From Treponema_C sp050937815 (GTDB taxonomy: Bacteria; Spirochaetota; Spirochaetia; Treponematales; Treponemataceae): a DNA stretch of 64,000 nucleotides. Position numbers and translations under genes: made by a program. The DNA lies in the NCBI RefSeq assembly GCF_050937815.1, contig NZ_JACDIJ010000010.1, positions 1 to 64,000 of the forward strand, written 5' to 3'. Below the pieces are notes generated by a model. That model ran no database searches. It was given only the letters and a program-made list of their open reading frames with translations, and was not told the DNA's origin. Shown in pieces: positions 35,551-45,061 of this stretch (positions are counted from its first letter, which is position 1; every line of letters starts with the position of its first letter).

Positions 35551-36485
35551 TTTCGGACGATAAGCTTCTTGAGGTTGCCATAGACTATTATATCCGCCAT
35601 AAAACGCAAAATACAATAGCGCAAGCATACGGTGTTTCTCATGTACAAATCGGTAACTATCTTAAAGAAGCTCAGCGCCGAGGTATTGTAACCATCTCCG
35701 TTAATTTGCCGGTTAATAAAAATGAAACGGACAGTTTGAACGGCTTATTTAAAAATATCTTCGGTATAAAACAGCTGGTGCTGGTGCAAGGAAGTAATAA
35801 TTCCGATAAGTCTTTGAAGTGGGTTGTAAAAAAAGCCGCTTCGCACATTTTAGAAACTTTTCCGAATAATATTTCCCATATAGGCATCGGCTGGGGCAAA
35901 ACAATGTATGATTTGAGTTTGCTCAAAAACGAAGGCGGTAAAAAAAGCAATTGGATATATTATCCGGTATGTTTGCTGCCTGAAAAAGGCGAAAATCCTT
36001 ATTTTGATACGGTGCGGCTTGTGGAAAACCTTGCTGCACATTGGGGAGGAAAAACCGATAAAGCTTTTATAGACAAATTGCTTATAAACCAAAAATTGGC
36101 GCTGCACGATAATTGCGACTCGCACGATACGGAGGAATGGCACAGATTGCATGTTCTTATTTGCGGCCTCGGTTGTGCAACCAGCCGTTTTCCTTCACAG
36201 CGGGCGGAAATGTTTTCGGATTCCGTATTCAAAAAGATTAATACAAAAAATCTTGTCGGAGATATTTTACACAACTTTTATGATATTGACGGCAATCTGT
36301 ACGGTGTCAGCAGCGGAGAAATTCTTATTCCCAAGGAAACCATAGAACAAATACCTTGGGTTATTGCGGTTGCCTGCGGTTTTCCTAAGGTTGAAAGTAT
36401 TATCGGTGCATTGCGCACGGGATTAGTGCATACATTGGTAACGGATGTTCAAACGGCTCATAATGTTATTGATTATTTAAAATAG
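35547..36485 (+). CDS. SorC family sugar-responsive transcriptional regulator
   Basis: 312 residues. N-terminal helix-turn-helix (residues 18-50, NTIAQAYGVSHVQIGNYLKE), then the SorC effector domain that binds a phosphorylated sugar (HIGIGWGKTMYDLS; LGCATSRFPSQRAEM; VGDILHNFYDIDG). Such proteins respond to phosphosugars made by the operon they control. It is placed between transport and kinase genes and is translationally coupled to the permease. Confidence 0.88.
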   Translation: MISDDKLLEVAIDYYIRHKTQNTIAQAYGVSHVQIGNYLKEAQRRGIVTISVNLPVNKNETDSLNGLFKNIFGIKQLVLVQGSNNSDKSLKWVVKKAASHILETFPNNISHIGIGWGKTMYDLSLLKNEGGKKSNWIYYPVCLLPEKGENPYFDTVRLVENLAAHWGGKTDKAFIDKLLINQKLALHDNCDSHDTEEWHRLHVLICGLGCATSRFPSQRAEMFSDSVFKKINTKNLVGDILHNFYDIDGNLYGVSSGEILIPKETIEQIPWVIAVACGFPKVESIIGALRTGLVHTLVTDVQTAHNVIDYLK

Positions 36486-36493
36486 GATTAATT

Positions 36494-37432
36494 ATGATTG
36501 GTACTTTAACCTTAAACCCGTGTATTGATGTTACACTCGAAATCAATAAATTTACATACGGCGGTATGAACCGTGTTATTACGGAGCGCAAAGATGTTTC
36601 CGGCAAAGGGATAAACGTATCGGCAGCCTTATTGCAAAACGGCATAGATACTAAAACATGCGGCTTTATATATGCGGATGACAAAGAGTTTTTCCTTAAA
36701 GCGCTGAAGGATAGGGGTATTACCTATGAAGGTATAGAAGTGCCGGGAACCGTCAGGGAAAACATCAAAATATGGGATACCGACAGCAATATAACTACCG
36801 AAGTAAATCAATCGGGTAAATTTGTTGCCGAAACGTATCAAAAACAATTTTTGACGTTTTTTTCCGATTTTATCGACAATTTATCGCTTACGGTTTTATC
36901 CGGCAGTTTGCCGAAAGGGGTGGATACGGGTTTTTATAAAATACTTATTGAGCAAGCTCATAAAAAAAATATTCCCTGCATCCTTGATGCCGAAGGTGAA
37001 TGTTTACTTAAAGGATTGCAGGCACACCCCTTGCTTATCAAACCCAATAAATATGAATTTATGACAGCCTTTTCCCCTTCGGACGACTCTGAAAAAAGTA
37101 TTATACAAAAATCTCACGAATTGATACATTCCGGATACGTACAATATATCTGCATTACACTCGGTAAAGACGGTGCGATGCTTGTCGATAAAGAAAGCGC
37201 CTTTGTATGCCGCTCCTTGGACATTCCCCTTCGATGTACACAAGGAGCCGGCGATTCCGTTGTTGCCGGCATTTGTGCTGCATATAAAAAAAATGCACAC
37301 ACATCTGAAATGTTGCGTTTAGGTTGTGCGATGGCTCATGCTACCCTGATTCGTGAGGGCACCCAAATGTGTCTTCCCGAAGACTGTCGTTCTTTTTACG
37401 ACAAGCTTACAGTAGAGGAAGTAAAAAAATGA
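36494..37432 (+). CDS. PfkB family sugar or sugar-phosphate kinase (FruK/LacC type)
   Basis: 312 residues. The start GTLTLNPCIDVTLEI is typical of 1-phosphofructokinase and tagatose-6-phosphate kinase. The C-terminal GAGDSVVAG motif has the catalytic Asp and the anion hole. It probably phosphorylates a ketose phosphate to the bisphosphate cleaved by the aldolase downstream. Exact substrate unknown. The stop overlaps the next start by four bases. Confidence 0.9.
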   Translation: MIGTLTLNPCIDVTLEINKFTYGGMNRVITERKDVSGKGINVSAALLQNGIDTKTCGFIYADDKEFFLKALKDRGITYEGIEVPGTVRENIKIWDTDSNITTEVNQSGKFVAETYQKQFLTFFSDFIDNLSLTVLSGSLPKGVDTGFYKILIEQAHKKNIPCILDAEGECLLKGLQAHPLLIKPNKYEFMTAFSPSDDSEKSIIQKSHELIHSGYVQYICITLGKDGAMLVDKESAFVCRSLDIPLRCTQGAGDSVVAGICAAYKKNAHTSEMLRLGCAMAHATLIREGTQMCLPEDCRSFYDKLTVEEVKK

Positions 37433-37998
37433 AGCCTTTGATGATTATATTGGCGGGTAAAGCGGGAACCGGTAAAACGACTCTTGCACGAGCCTTATCC
37501 AAACAACTGCATTTTCCTTATTTTGATTATGATACCTTGATTCAGCCGTTTTTAAAGACCATTGAAGAAAAATACGGCATAGGAAGCGAGGGTAGAAATC
37601 ATTTTTATCAAACGTGGCGTTCGGCAAGTTACAAAACACTGTGGAACGCTGTTTTTGAAAATATCGACTTGGGATGTAATGTCGTATTATCGGCCCCTCT
37701 TTCGAAAGAAATACTTAACGCTTCTTTTCCCGAAGAATTAGGCAAAAAAACAAAGAACGCTTTTAGATTATTGCTTTGTTATATGGCTCCGCCTGCGGAT
37801 ATTCACTATGACAGAATTTTAAAACGCTCTTCCGAAAGAGATTCGGATCTGATGCAAGACAAAACATTGTTTGCGACACAGTATCGGGCCGAAAAACCGC
37901 TGTGGAATGAAGAACTTGTTTTGTATCTTGATGTAGGCGACATGAATACCAATATGCAAAGAATATTACAAAAGATACGCGATATGGAGCAAGCTTAA
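37429..37998 (+). CDS. P-loop kinase in the sugar operon
   Basis: 189 residues from the ATG at 37429, which overlaps the pfkB stop (ATGA). Walker A GKAGTGKTT (10-18), a DYDTLIQPFL motif for the acceptor and a lid with LKRSSERDSDLMQDK. It resembles gluconate/shikimate-kinase-like proteins. A role as first kinase of the imported sugar is plausible but unproven. The frame from 37369 is pfkB DNA. Confidence 0.8.
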   Translation: MKPLMIILAGKAGTGKTTLARALSKQLHFPYFDYDTLIQPFLKTIEEKYGIGSEGRNHFYQTWRSASYKTLWNAVFENIDLGCNVVLSAPLSKEILNASFPEELGKKTKNAFRLLLCYMAPPADIHYDRILKRSSERDSDLMQDKTLFATQYRAEKPLWNEELVLYLDVGDMNTNMQRILQKIRDMEQA

Positions 37999-38049
37999 AA
38001 AAATAAACGGTAAAATAAATTTATACACTAATGTATTGGAGGTACAACT

Positions 38050-38907
38050 ATGGCATTGGTAACAATGAAGTATGAAATGAGTAAAGCTGAAAAAGGACGG
38101 TATGCGGTACCGGCATTTAACTTTTTCACTTTAGATAATCTGATCGGTATTGCACAGGGGGCGGCGAATAAAAAAAGCCCCGTCATTGCAATGGCTTCGG
38201 TCGGCGCAATGAAAATTATGGGCGAACATACGACCGTACGCATGTGCGAAGGTGTTGCATCGGATTTCGGCATCGATATGATTCTGCACCTTGACCATTG
38301 TACCGACTACGATATGATTTGCAGAGCCGTTGACAACGGTTTTACTTCCGTAATGATTGATGCTTCAAAGCTTAGCTACGAAGAAAATGTCGAACTGACG
38401 GCACGTGTGGTTGAATACGCTTCAAAATACGGAGTATCCGTAGAGGCCGAACTCGGTCATGTCGGCGGAAAAGAAGACGACATTGTCGTTTCGGAACGCG
38501 AAGCGCTTTTTACCGTTCCTGAAGACGCGCTGCGTTTTGTAAACGATACCGGAGTAGATGCGCTTGCCGTTGCCGTCGGTACGGTTCACGGTTTTTATAA
38601 AAGCGAACCCAAACTCGATTTTCCCCGTATAGAAAAAATACATGAATTATTGCCCCATATGCCGCTTGTTCTTCACGGCGGTACGGGCGTTCCCGACGAC
38701 GATTTTCGTAAAGCGATTGCCGGCGGGGTAAGAAAAATAAACATAGGAACCGAATTGAAGGTTCACGGGGTTTTTGATGTTTCAAAACAAGGGTATGCCC
38801 AACCCGGAGATGATCCGCGCTCCGTTTCCAAACTTGTTATCGCTAAATGTGCTTCAATTGTTGAAGAAAAAATCGATGTAATGGGCAGCGCAAACAAAGC
38901 CGGCTAA
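38050..38907 (+). CDS. Class II ketose-bisphosphate aldolase (FbaA/GatY type)
   Basis: 285 residues, the GatY/KbaY length. Zinc ligands are in LHLDHCTDYD, ELGHVGGKED and LVLHGGTGVPDD, with the phosphate loop KINIGTELKV. It splits a ketose 1,6-bisphosphate into glyceraldehyde 3-phosphate and dihydroxyacetone phosphate. Fructose and tagatose forms cannot be distinguished here. TTGGAGG precedes the start. Confidence 0.92.
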   Translation: MALVTMKYEMSKAEKGRYAVPAFNFFTLDNLIGIAQGAANKKSPVIAMASVGAMKIMGEHTTVRMCEGVASDFGIDMILHLDHCTDYDMICRAVDNGFTSVMIDASKLSYEENVELTARVVEYASKYGVSVEAELGHVGGKEDDIVVSEREALFTVPEDALRFVNDTGVDALAVAVGTVHGFYKSEPKLDFPRIEKIHELLPHMPLVLHGGTGVPDDDFRKAIAGGVRKINIGTELKVHGVFDVSKQGYAQPGDDPRSVSKLVIAKCASIVEEKIDVMGSANKAG

Positions 38908-38914
38908 ACCCGAA

Positions 38915-38959
38915 AACCTTTGATTATAGGCTTGTAAGTAAAGCTTGTAATCAAAGGTT
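38915..38959 (+). promoter_or_regulatory. 12-bp perfect hairpin between aldolase and second kinase genes
   Basis: Arms AACCTTTGATTA and TAATCAAAGGTT enclose a 21-base loop. No T run follows, so it may attenuate or stabilise transcripts and not fully terminate. Confidence 0.55.
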
Positions 38960-38985
38960 AAAATACGGCCAGTAACGGATAGTAT

Positions 38986-39918
38986 ATGAAACATGCAAAA
39001 TCGATTTTAACGGTTTGTCTTAACCCGACATTTGAAAAAACACTGGTGTTCGATTCTTTTTATGAAAATGAAGTAAATCGTACGGCCGACTATTTTCTTT
39101 TGCCGGCAGGAAAAGGTATAAACGTCGCCCGCGAAATAAAGCGGCACGGTTTTGAAGCTGCCGCATTTACCCATTTGGGAGGAAGCCGGACCGATGAATT
39201 TTTGCAATTATGCGGACAAGAATCGATAAAACTCGAATATTTTATTGTTGACAGCCCTATCCGTTCTTGTATCAATATTATACATAATCGAAAAAGAACA
39301 AGTACAAAGCTGGTTGAAGAGTCCTTGCCTGTTGATATTCATGCAAGTAAACAAGCTTTTGACTTATATATTTCATTACTTAATAAATTCGACGCCGTTG
39401 TGATAACCGGAACAAAAACAGCCGGTTATGCGGATGATTTGTACCCGAAAATGGTTAAAGAAGCGAAAAATGCGGGAAAATTGGTAGTTTTAGACATTTG
39501 CGGTACAGATCTTATCGATTCTCTTCCATTTAAACCCGATATTATAAAACCCAATTTGTCGGAATTTATGTTTACGTTTGAAAACGGCTGTCGTGTTTTG
39601 GAAAATCAGGATACCGAAGGTTTACGGGATAAAGTATGCGCTCTTACCGAAAACCTGTATGCACGTTACGGAACAAAAAGCATAATAAGCAGAGGGAAAT
39701 TTCCGCTGTGGGTATATGACGGACATTCCTTTTATGAAATGCCGAATATAGATGTTCCCGTTGTCAACACAATCGGCTGCGGAGATGCATTGACCGCAGG
39801 TCTTACGCTCAGTTTACTTGATGAAGGCGACCTGAAAAAAGCGGTTATTTTCGGAATGGATTGTGCCGCGCAAAATGCACAAAAACTGTATCACGGACTG
39901 AAAAAAGACAAATCCTAA
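38986..39918 (+). CDS. PfkB family kinase (1-phosphofructokinase-like)
   Basis: 310 residues. It starts TVCLNPTFEKTLVFDSFYEN and carries the PfkB motif NTIGCGDALTAG with the catalytic Asp. It is the second PfkB in the operon and differs clearly from the first (GCGDA against GAGDS). Two successive phosphorylations (sugar to monophosphate, then to bisphosphate) would explain two kinases. Confidence 0.88.
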   Translation: MKHAKSILTVCLNPTFEKTLVFDSFYENEVNRTADYFLLPAGKGINVAREIKRHGFEAAAFTHLGGSRTDEFLQLCGQESIKLEYFIVDSPIRSCINIIHNRKRTSTKLVEESLPVDIHASKQAFDLYISLLNKFDAVVITGTKTAGYADDLYPKMVKEAKNAGKLVVLDICGTDLIDSLPFKPDIIKPNLSEFMFTFENGCRVLENQDTEGLRDKVCALTENLYARYGTKSIISRGKFPLWVYDGHSFYEMPNIDVPVVNTIGCGDALTAGLTLSLLDEGDLKKAVIFGMDCAAQNAQKLYHGLKKDKS

Positions 39919-39951
39919 AGCTTCGAATTCATCAAAATTCAATTTTAACGC

Positions 39952-39978
39952 TAATCCTTTTTTTTCTAACGCCGATAT
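39952..39978 (+). promoter_or_regulatory. Sigma-28 (FliA)-type promoter of the flgN operon
   Basis: TAAT (39952-39955), a 15-base spacer and GCCGATAT (39971-39978), against the FliA consensus TAAA, 15 bases, GCCGATAA. The flgN start lies 20 bases downstream with GAGGTG between. Confidence 0.75.
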
Positions 39979-39998
39979 TTAAATGAGGTGTAGTCCCT

Positions 39999-40493
39999 AT
40001 GAAAGAAGAAGCGCAAAGTATGACACAACGTTTATACCAAACCTTGCTTAATCAAAATGAAGTGCTTGCAGATATTATTTCACAGCAGCAAATATTGCAT
40101 GCCGGTGTAATGGCCAAAAATTGGGAACAGGTTGAACGGGCGGTGAGCACCGTTAATATGCTTTCCGAACGTTTTTCCGCTTTGGAAAACGACCGCACGG
40201 CTGTTTTTGCGCTGTTATGCCCCAAAGATCCGGATGATATTTATGCGGTAACCCGCGCGGTGTCTTCGGTTTTTAAACGTCCTATTATGGAAGTATTCCA
40301 TCAAGTACGCCAAAAATTGGCGGTTTCAAAAATAGAAAATGATGTTTTAAACGAATACATACGAATTACGCAGGGTTTTTTACAAGGCGTTTTTGAAACG
40401 GTATTACCGCAACGCAGAAATACCCTGTACTCGCCGGCGGGAACGGTTGTAAAGACACAGCCCGAATCGGTGGTTGTAAATACCGTAATTTAA
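39999..40493 (+). CDS. flgN: FlgN-like flagellar export chaperone
   Basis: 164 residues, helical, with the heptad-like start MTQRLYQTLLNQNEVLADII. Position directly before flgK and flgL, the hook-filament junction proteins that FlgN delivers to the export gate, supports the call. Sequence conservation in FlgN is low. Confidence 0.82.
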   Translation: MKEEAQSMTQRLYQTLLNQNEVLADIISQQQILHAGVMAKNWEQVERAVSTVNMLSERFSALENDRTAVFALLCPKDPDDIYAVTRAVSSVFKRPIMEVFHQVRQKLAVSKIENDVLNEYIRITQGFLQGVFETVLPQRRNTLYSPAGTVVKTQPESVVVNTVI

Positions 40494-40509
40494 CAAAAGG
40501 AGTTATTGT

Positions 40510-42429
40510 ATGGCTTCAAGTTTTGCAGGTATAGAAATCGGTAAACGCAGTCTAATGGCACAAAACCAGTCCATCATGACTGCCGGACATAATATTTCCA
40601 ATGCGGATAACGAAGGTTATTCCCGTCAAAGAGTTAATTTACGCGCTTTTGATCCCTTGTATCGACCGGATTTAACTCGTGAAGAACGGCCGGGACAAGT
40701 AGGTCAGGGTATTGACGTTCAAAGTATAACCCGCATACGGGATGAGCTTTTAGATATCCGCATAACCGCACAGGCAAATCTGGAATCGTATTGGGAAACG
40801 CGCGATAAGTATTACAGTATGCTTGAAAAACTGTATAACGAACCGGCCGATATTTCAATCCGTACTACAATGGATAAATTTTGGGAAGCATGGCAGGAAC
40901 TTTCAATATATCCGGAATCCGCTGCGGCACGCCAAGCTGTCGTAAGCAGGGGAGAGTCGCTGGTAAACTCCGTCCGCCAACGTTTTATCGGCTTACAGGG
41001 TGTCGGAACTATGTTAAACGGCGATATTGAAGCAACCGTCAGGCAAGTAAACGATTATGCGTTGCAAATTGCCGAACTGAATAAAGAAATAATCCGTTCG
41101 GAAGCTATGGGCGACAACCCGAACGATTTATATGACCGCCGCGATTTAATGGTGGAAAAACTGTCCAAGCTTATAAACATTACTACCGACCGCCGCGACC
41201 CCGATGAATTTATGGTACATATCGACGGTCATATTTTAGTACAAGGCGGTAAAGCCCGCGGCTATGAAGTTGTACCGCTTACGGATAATAACGGATATAC
41301 AAAAGTTGTATGGGCAGATACGCAAAACGACGCTTTTTTTGCCGGGGGCAGTTTGGGGGCGCTTATTGAATTGCGTGATGTCGATATCCGTACTGAAATA
41401 CAAAACTTAAATACGGTAGCCATGAATTTTACGGATCTTGTAAATGATATTCACCGTAATTCCGTCGGAGCAAATAACGTTACCGGCCTTGATTTTTTTG
41501 TAGAAGAGCCTTTTGTTGCGAATGTACTGGGTAATTATGACCGCGACGGTGACGGCATTGAAGATTCGACTTATTTATTTCGTATCAGCGGTTCAAACGA
41601 ACTGCATCCCCAAGAACAAACGGGACTTGCCGGCGTTATTACCCTGTCGGGCACTTCGGGAAATGTCGAAATTCCTTATTATGCTACAGATACCGTCGAA
41701 ACGCTTATAAACCGCATAAACGATTCAAACGGTGAAGTAAAGGCCTACCTTGACCGGACAAACCGCCTTGTTTTAAAGGCAACGACGGCATCTTCGCCCG
41801 ATAATCCGGATTTTGTTATCCGTCATATAGAAGATTCGGGCTTTTTTTTAACCGGTTATGCAGGTCTTTTAGCCGGCAGCGGACCTGAAAACGCATACGA
41901 TTTTAACCAAGCCGATGCGGTGAATTTTCTTGCCGCCGCAGTACGTGAAGGTTCTGCGGATATCGGCGTAAATGCCGTCAACACGGCCCGCTATGCGGTA
42001 GCACCCGTTTTAAATCCGTCAGGTTATATGCATGTCAACAAGGCGGTAAAAAACGATATCTTGTCGGTCGCCGCGGGAAAGCCGGGACATAACGGAGTTG
42101 TAGAAGCGGGCGACGGTTCTTCTGCTGTGGAAATCGCGGCTTTGCGGAACAATCCGGTTATGATCGGCCGTTCGCGTACCTTTGACGATTATTTTGCCGA
42201 AAGCGTTACCGATGTAGGCTTAAAAGGCGAACAAGCGCAAACAAATTTGTTGAGTCAAAATAAAATTATGGCGGATTTACGCGATTTACGCGATTCGATT
42301 TCCGGCGTCAATATCGATGAAGAATTGGCCGATATAATTAAATTCCAGCACGGCTACAATGCAGCCGCAAAATTCGTCAGTGTTGTGGATGAACTTTTGG
42401 ATACGGTTATAAACCGTTTAGGTGTTTAA
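40510..42429 (+). CDS. flgK: Flagellar hook-associated protein 1
   Basis: 639 residues. Residues 1-60 carry the rod/hook N-terminal motif (GIEIGKRSLMAQNQSIMTAG, NISNADNEGYSRQRV). The C-terminus has DIIKFQHGYNAAAKFVSVVD, as in FlgK. It forms the first junction ring between hook and the periplasmic filament. AAAGGAG precedes the start. Confidence 0.96.
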   Translation: MASSFAGIEIGKRSLMAQNQSIMTAGHNISNADNEGYSRQRVNLRAFDPLYRPDLTREERPGQVGQGIDVQSITRIRDELLDIRITAQANLESYWETRDKYYSMLEKLYNEPADISIRTTMDKFWEAWQELSIYPESAAARQAVVSRGESLVNSVRQRFIGLQGVGTMLNGDIEATVRQVNDYALQIAELNKEIIRSEAMGDNPNDLYDRRDLMVEKLSKLINITTDRRDPDEFMVHIDGHILVQGGKARGYEVVPLTDNNGYTKVVWADTQNDAFFAGGSLGALIELRDVDIRTEIQNLNTVAMNFTDLVNDIHRNSVGANNVTGLDFFVEEPFVANVLGNYDRDGDGIEDSTYLFRISGSNELHPQEQTGLAGVITLSGTSGNVEIPYYATDTVETLINRINDSNGEVKAYLDRTNRLVLKATTASSPDNPDFVIRHIEDSGFFLTGYAGLLAGSGPENAYDFNQADAVNFLAAAVREGSADIGVNAVNTARYAVAPVLNPSGYMHVNKAVKNDILSVAAGKPGHNGVVEAGDGSSAVEIAALRNNPVMIGRSRTFDDYFAESVTDVGLKGEQAQTNLLSQNKIMADLRDLRDSISGVNIDEELADIIKFQHGYNAAAKFVSVVDELLDTVINRLGV

Positions 42430-42441
42430 TAGGAGCAAAAG

Positions 42442-43686
42442 ATGAGAAGAGTAAGCACTTCTTTAGCGAATAACGACGTACAGTACAATCTTCGTATACA
42501 GGAATCGAAGGCTAACAAAATGAACAACCAAATGGGAAGCCAGCGGCGTATTCAGGATTTACGCGACGATCCTTTGGCGGCAGGACATCTTGTGCGATAC
42601 CAATCCTACCTTTCCCGTGTCGAACAGTTTGAAAAAAACGCAAAAACCCTTACCGACCAATATTCGGTTTCCGAAGGATATATAAAGCATTCTTTGGATG
42701 TTATGCAGCGTGTAAGAGAACTTGCCGTCACCGGTGCCAACGGTGTATATACAAAAGACGATTTAAAAAATATGGCAGCGGAAGTTGACGAACTTTTAAA
42801 AGAATTGGTCACATCGGCAAATGCAGTCGGTCCGGACGGGACGGCTCTTTTTGCCGGCACTCGTACAAAAAATACGGCCTTTGAAATCGAATTCGGTTCC
42901 GTACCGGGTTCCGGTGACGCTCTTATTACGGACGTTCGTTATAACGGTTCCGTTCAACATAACGATATAGAAGTGGACGAACGTGCATACATGAATCTGA
43001 ACCGCACGGGAAACAGTATTTTTTGGGCGGAAGAACAAACCCTTTTTGCCGAACGGGATGCAACTGCATATCAAGTACGCTCCGACAGTATTATCAGCAT
43101 CGACGGTAAAGACATACAGCTAAAAGCCGGCGATAACGTATATTCGATAATTTCAAAGATAAACAATGCCGGTGTTGCTGTAAAAGCGCATTTGGATCCG
43201 GTAACAAACGGCTTAAACTTGAAAACAACGGATGCCCGGCAGTTATGGCTTCAGGATAAAAAAGGAAGCGCTTTGTTCGATTTGGGACTTATAAAGGATG
43301 CAAGCCAGCGCCCGCCCTATAATCTCGGAGCCTCGGTGCAAGTAACGGGAGGTTCTCTTTTCGACACTGTTATCGCTTTTCGGGATGCATTGCTGCGCGG
43401 CGATCAGGAATCCATAGGCGGTAAGGTTCTGGGCGGTTTGGACAGCGGCTTAGGGAATTTAAATAGGCGTATAGCCGAAATCGGCGCACAGTATGAACGG
43501 GCGCAAGTTGCGGTTTCCCGCTCGCAAACAAATAATTTGAATACAACCGCTATGATTGCGCGCGAAGGCGATTTGGACATTACAAAGGGAATCACCGATA
43601 TGAAAATGCTCGATTATGTAAAACAAGCCACCCTGAGTACTGCGGCAAAATTGTACAACAGTACTTTACTTAACTATATAAAATAG
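42442..43686 (+). CDS. flgL: Flagellar hook-associated protein 3
   Basis: 414 residues. The N-terminal RRVSTSLANNDVQYNLRIQE and C-terminal KQATLSTAAKLYNSTLLNYI are flagellin-like D0 helices typical of FlgL, which caps the junction below the filament. Longer than enteric FlgL, with extra domains around 200-330. AGGAG precedes the start. Confidence 0.95.
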   Translation: MRRVSTSLANNDVQYNLRIQESKANKMNNQMGSQRRIQDLRDDPLAAGHLVRYQSYLSRVEQFEKNAKTLTDQYSVSEGYIKHSLDVMQRVRELAVTGANGVYTKDDLKNMAAEVDELLKELVTSANAVGPDGTALFAGTRTKNTAFEIEFGSVPGSGDALITDVRYNGSVQHNDIEVDERAYMNLNRTGNSIFWAEEQTLFAERDATAYQVRSDSIISIDGKDIQLKAGDNVYSIISKINNAGVAVKAHLDPVTNGLNLKTTDARQLWLQDKKGSALFDLGLIKDASQRPPYNLGASVQVTGGSLFDTVIAFRDALLRGDQESIGGKVLGGLDSGLGNLNRRIAEIGAQYERAQVAVSRSQTNNLNTTAMIAREGDLDITKGITDMKMLDYVKQATLSTAAKLYNSTLLNYIK

Positions 43687-43694
43687 GATAACTC

Positions 43695-44141
43695 ATGAGC
43701 AGCGACTTTAAAACAGCGGATTTTTCTTTTTCAGATAATACATCCGTTTTACATTTTCCTAAAGGTTTATACGGCTTTGAAGAATATACGGAATTTAAAC
43801 TTTCCGAATCGGAGTATCGTCCGTTTATGTGGCTTCAAGCGGTACATGAAAAAAAACTCGCTTTTTTGGTTGTAGACCCTTTTATGTTTTTCCCCGATTA
43901 TGAACTGGATGTCGATGATGAAAGTGTAAAAGATATCGGTGTAAAAGATGCATCCGACGTGCTGGTTATTACGATTGTAACCTTGGCAAAGGATAAAAAA
44001 ACGCATATTACCGCGAATTTGCAGGGACCCTTGATAATTAATAAAAACAACAAAACGGGCAAACAAATTGTTTTACAGGATCCGCGTTGGCTGACTAAGC
44101 ATGATTTATCCTCCGCAAATTCACGGAGCTCGTCATGCTGA
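43695..44141 (+). CDS. fliW: Flagellar assembly factor FliW
   Basis: 148 residues, normal length. The start phrase FPKGLYGFEEYTEFKL is the FliW hallmark (FP-x-GL-x-GFE). FliW binds both flagellin and CsrA and so links flagellin stock to CsrA activity. The stop overlaps csrA by seven bases. Confidence 0.95.
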   Translation: MSSDFKTADFSFSDNTSVLHFPKGLYGFEEYTEFKLSESEYRPFMWLQAVHEKKLAFLVVDPFMFFPDYELDVDDESVKDIGVKDASDVLVITIVTLAKDKKTHITANLQGPLIINKNNKTGKQIVLQDPRWLTKHDLSSANSRSSSC

Positions 44142-44371
44142 TATTATCTCGTAAAATAAACGAAAAAATCAAAATCGGCAGCGACATTACTTTGACGATT
44201 ATTGAAGTCCGCGGAGATCAGGTAAAAATAGGAGTGGAAGCGCCCAAACATGTAAAAGTGTTTCGCGAAGAAGTGTTTCAAGCCATACAGGATGAAAATA
44301 AAGCGGCGGCTGCAAGTGCGGTTTCCGCTCAAAGCGATTTAAGCGTTCTTTCCGGTTTGCTCGACCAGTGA
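44135..44371 (+). CDS. csrA: Carbon storage regulator CsrA
   Basis: 78 residues. MLILSRKINEKIKIGSDITL and VKIGVEAPKHVKVFREEVF are diagnostic. It binds GGA motifs in mRNA leaders; in Bacillus and Borrelia it represses flagellin translation. A C-terminal Ala/Ser-rich tail of about 20 residues goes beyond the usual end. GGAG inside fliW precedes the start. Its last 33 bases overlap the convergent tsaB gene. Confidence 0.96.
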   Translation: MLILSRKINEKIKIGSDITLTIIEVRGDQVKIGVEAPKHVKVFREEVFQAIQDENKAAAASAVSAQSDLSVLSGLLDQ

Positions 44372-45061
44372 CATTTCCGCTTCGCTTTTTCTCATATAAA
44401 ACGGCCCCTCGTATTCTTCGATGGGTTTTTCATGTGCACGGAATTTTTTAGCTGCCAGATCCAACAGTGTAAAAACCGCATGAACTTCCTTTACATCGGA
44501 TATGCCGTTTTCGCCGCTTACGGGCAAAAAGGTAACGATATTTTGGGCAGGGCGTATTGACCGTGCCTGTTCGGCAAAATATGCCGCATCGGCTCCTACT
44601 ATAAGAAGATTTTCTTCCGGATCCGTATGTGCAAGAATCGTTTCGGTACTTGCGTCAAACGGTCCGTCATTTAAAATTCCGTTTCGATATATTGCGGCAT
44701 AAAAGCTGTGCTTTTTTGCATCAAGGGCGGGTATAAGGGCGCCCTGCCATTGGCGGTACGGGTAGGCAAGTATATCGAGGGTGGAAAACGCATATACGGG
44801 AATATTTTGTGCAAAGCTAAGGGCTTTGAGTGCCGAAAAAGCGAGGCGCAAACCGGTAAAAGTGCCCGGTCCGCTGCACAATGCCGTATAGTCAAGATTT
44901 TCGGATTTTAGATCGCAATGGGATAACACACATTCTACACCGTCTAAAAGCTTTTCCGATTGCCGCATTCCTATATCAAGGCTTAAAAGAGCTTTTTTTT
45001 CGCCGTTACATGCTGCAAAGCAGAGGGCTGATGTACTGCTGTCTATTGCAAGAGCTTTCAT
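44339..45061 (-). CDS. tsaB: tRNA threonylcarbamoyladenosine biosynthesis protein TsaB
   Basis: 240 residues from the ATG at 45061, which overlaps the tsaE stop by one base (TAATG). The ASKHA fold is visible in ALAIDSSTSALCFAAC and CSGPGTFTGLRLAFSALKAL. It is the scaffold partner of TsaD in making t6A37. The 3' end overlaps csrA by 33 bases on the other strand. Confidence 0.93.
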   Translation of the reverse strand: MKALAIDSSTSALCFAACNGEKKALLSLDIGMRQSEKLLDGVECVLSHCDLKSENLDYTALCSGPGTFTGLRLAFSALKALSFAQNIPVYAFSTLDILAYPYRQWQGALIPALDAKKHSFYAAIYRNGILNDGPFDASTETILAHTDPEENLLIVGADAAYFAEQARSIRPAQNIVTFLPVSGENGISDVKEVHAVFTLLDLAAKKFRAHEKPIEEYEGPFYMRKSEAEMSLVEQTGKNA

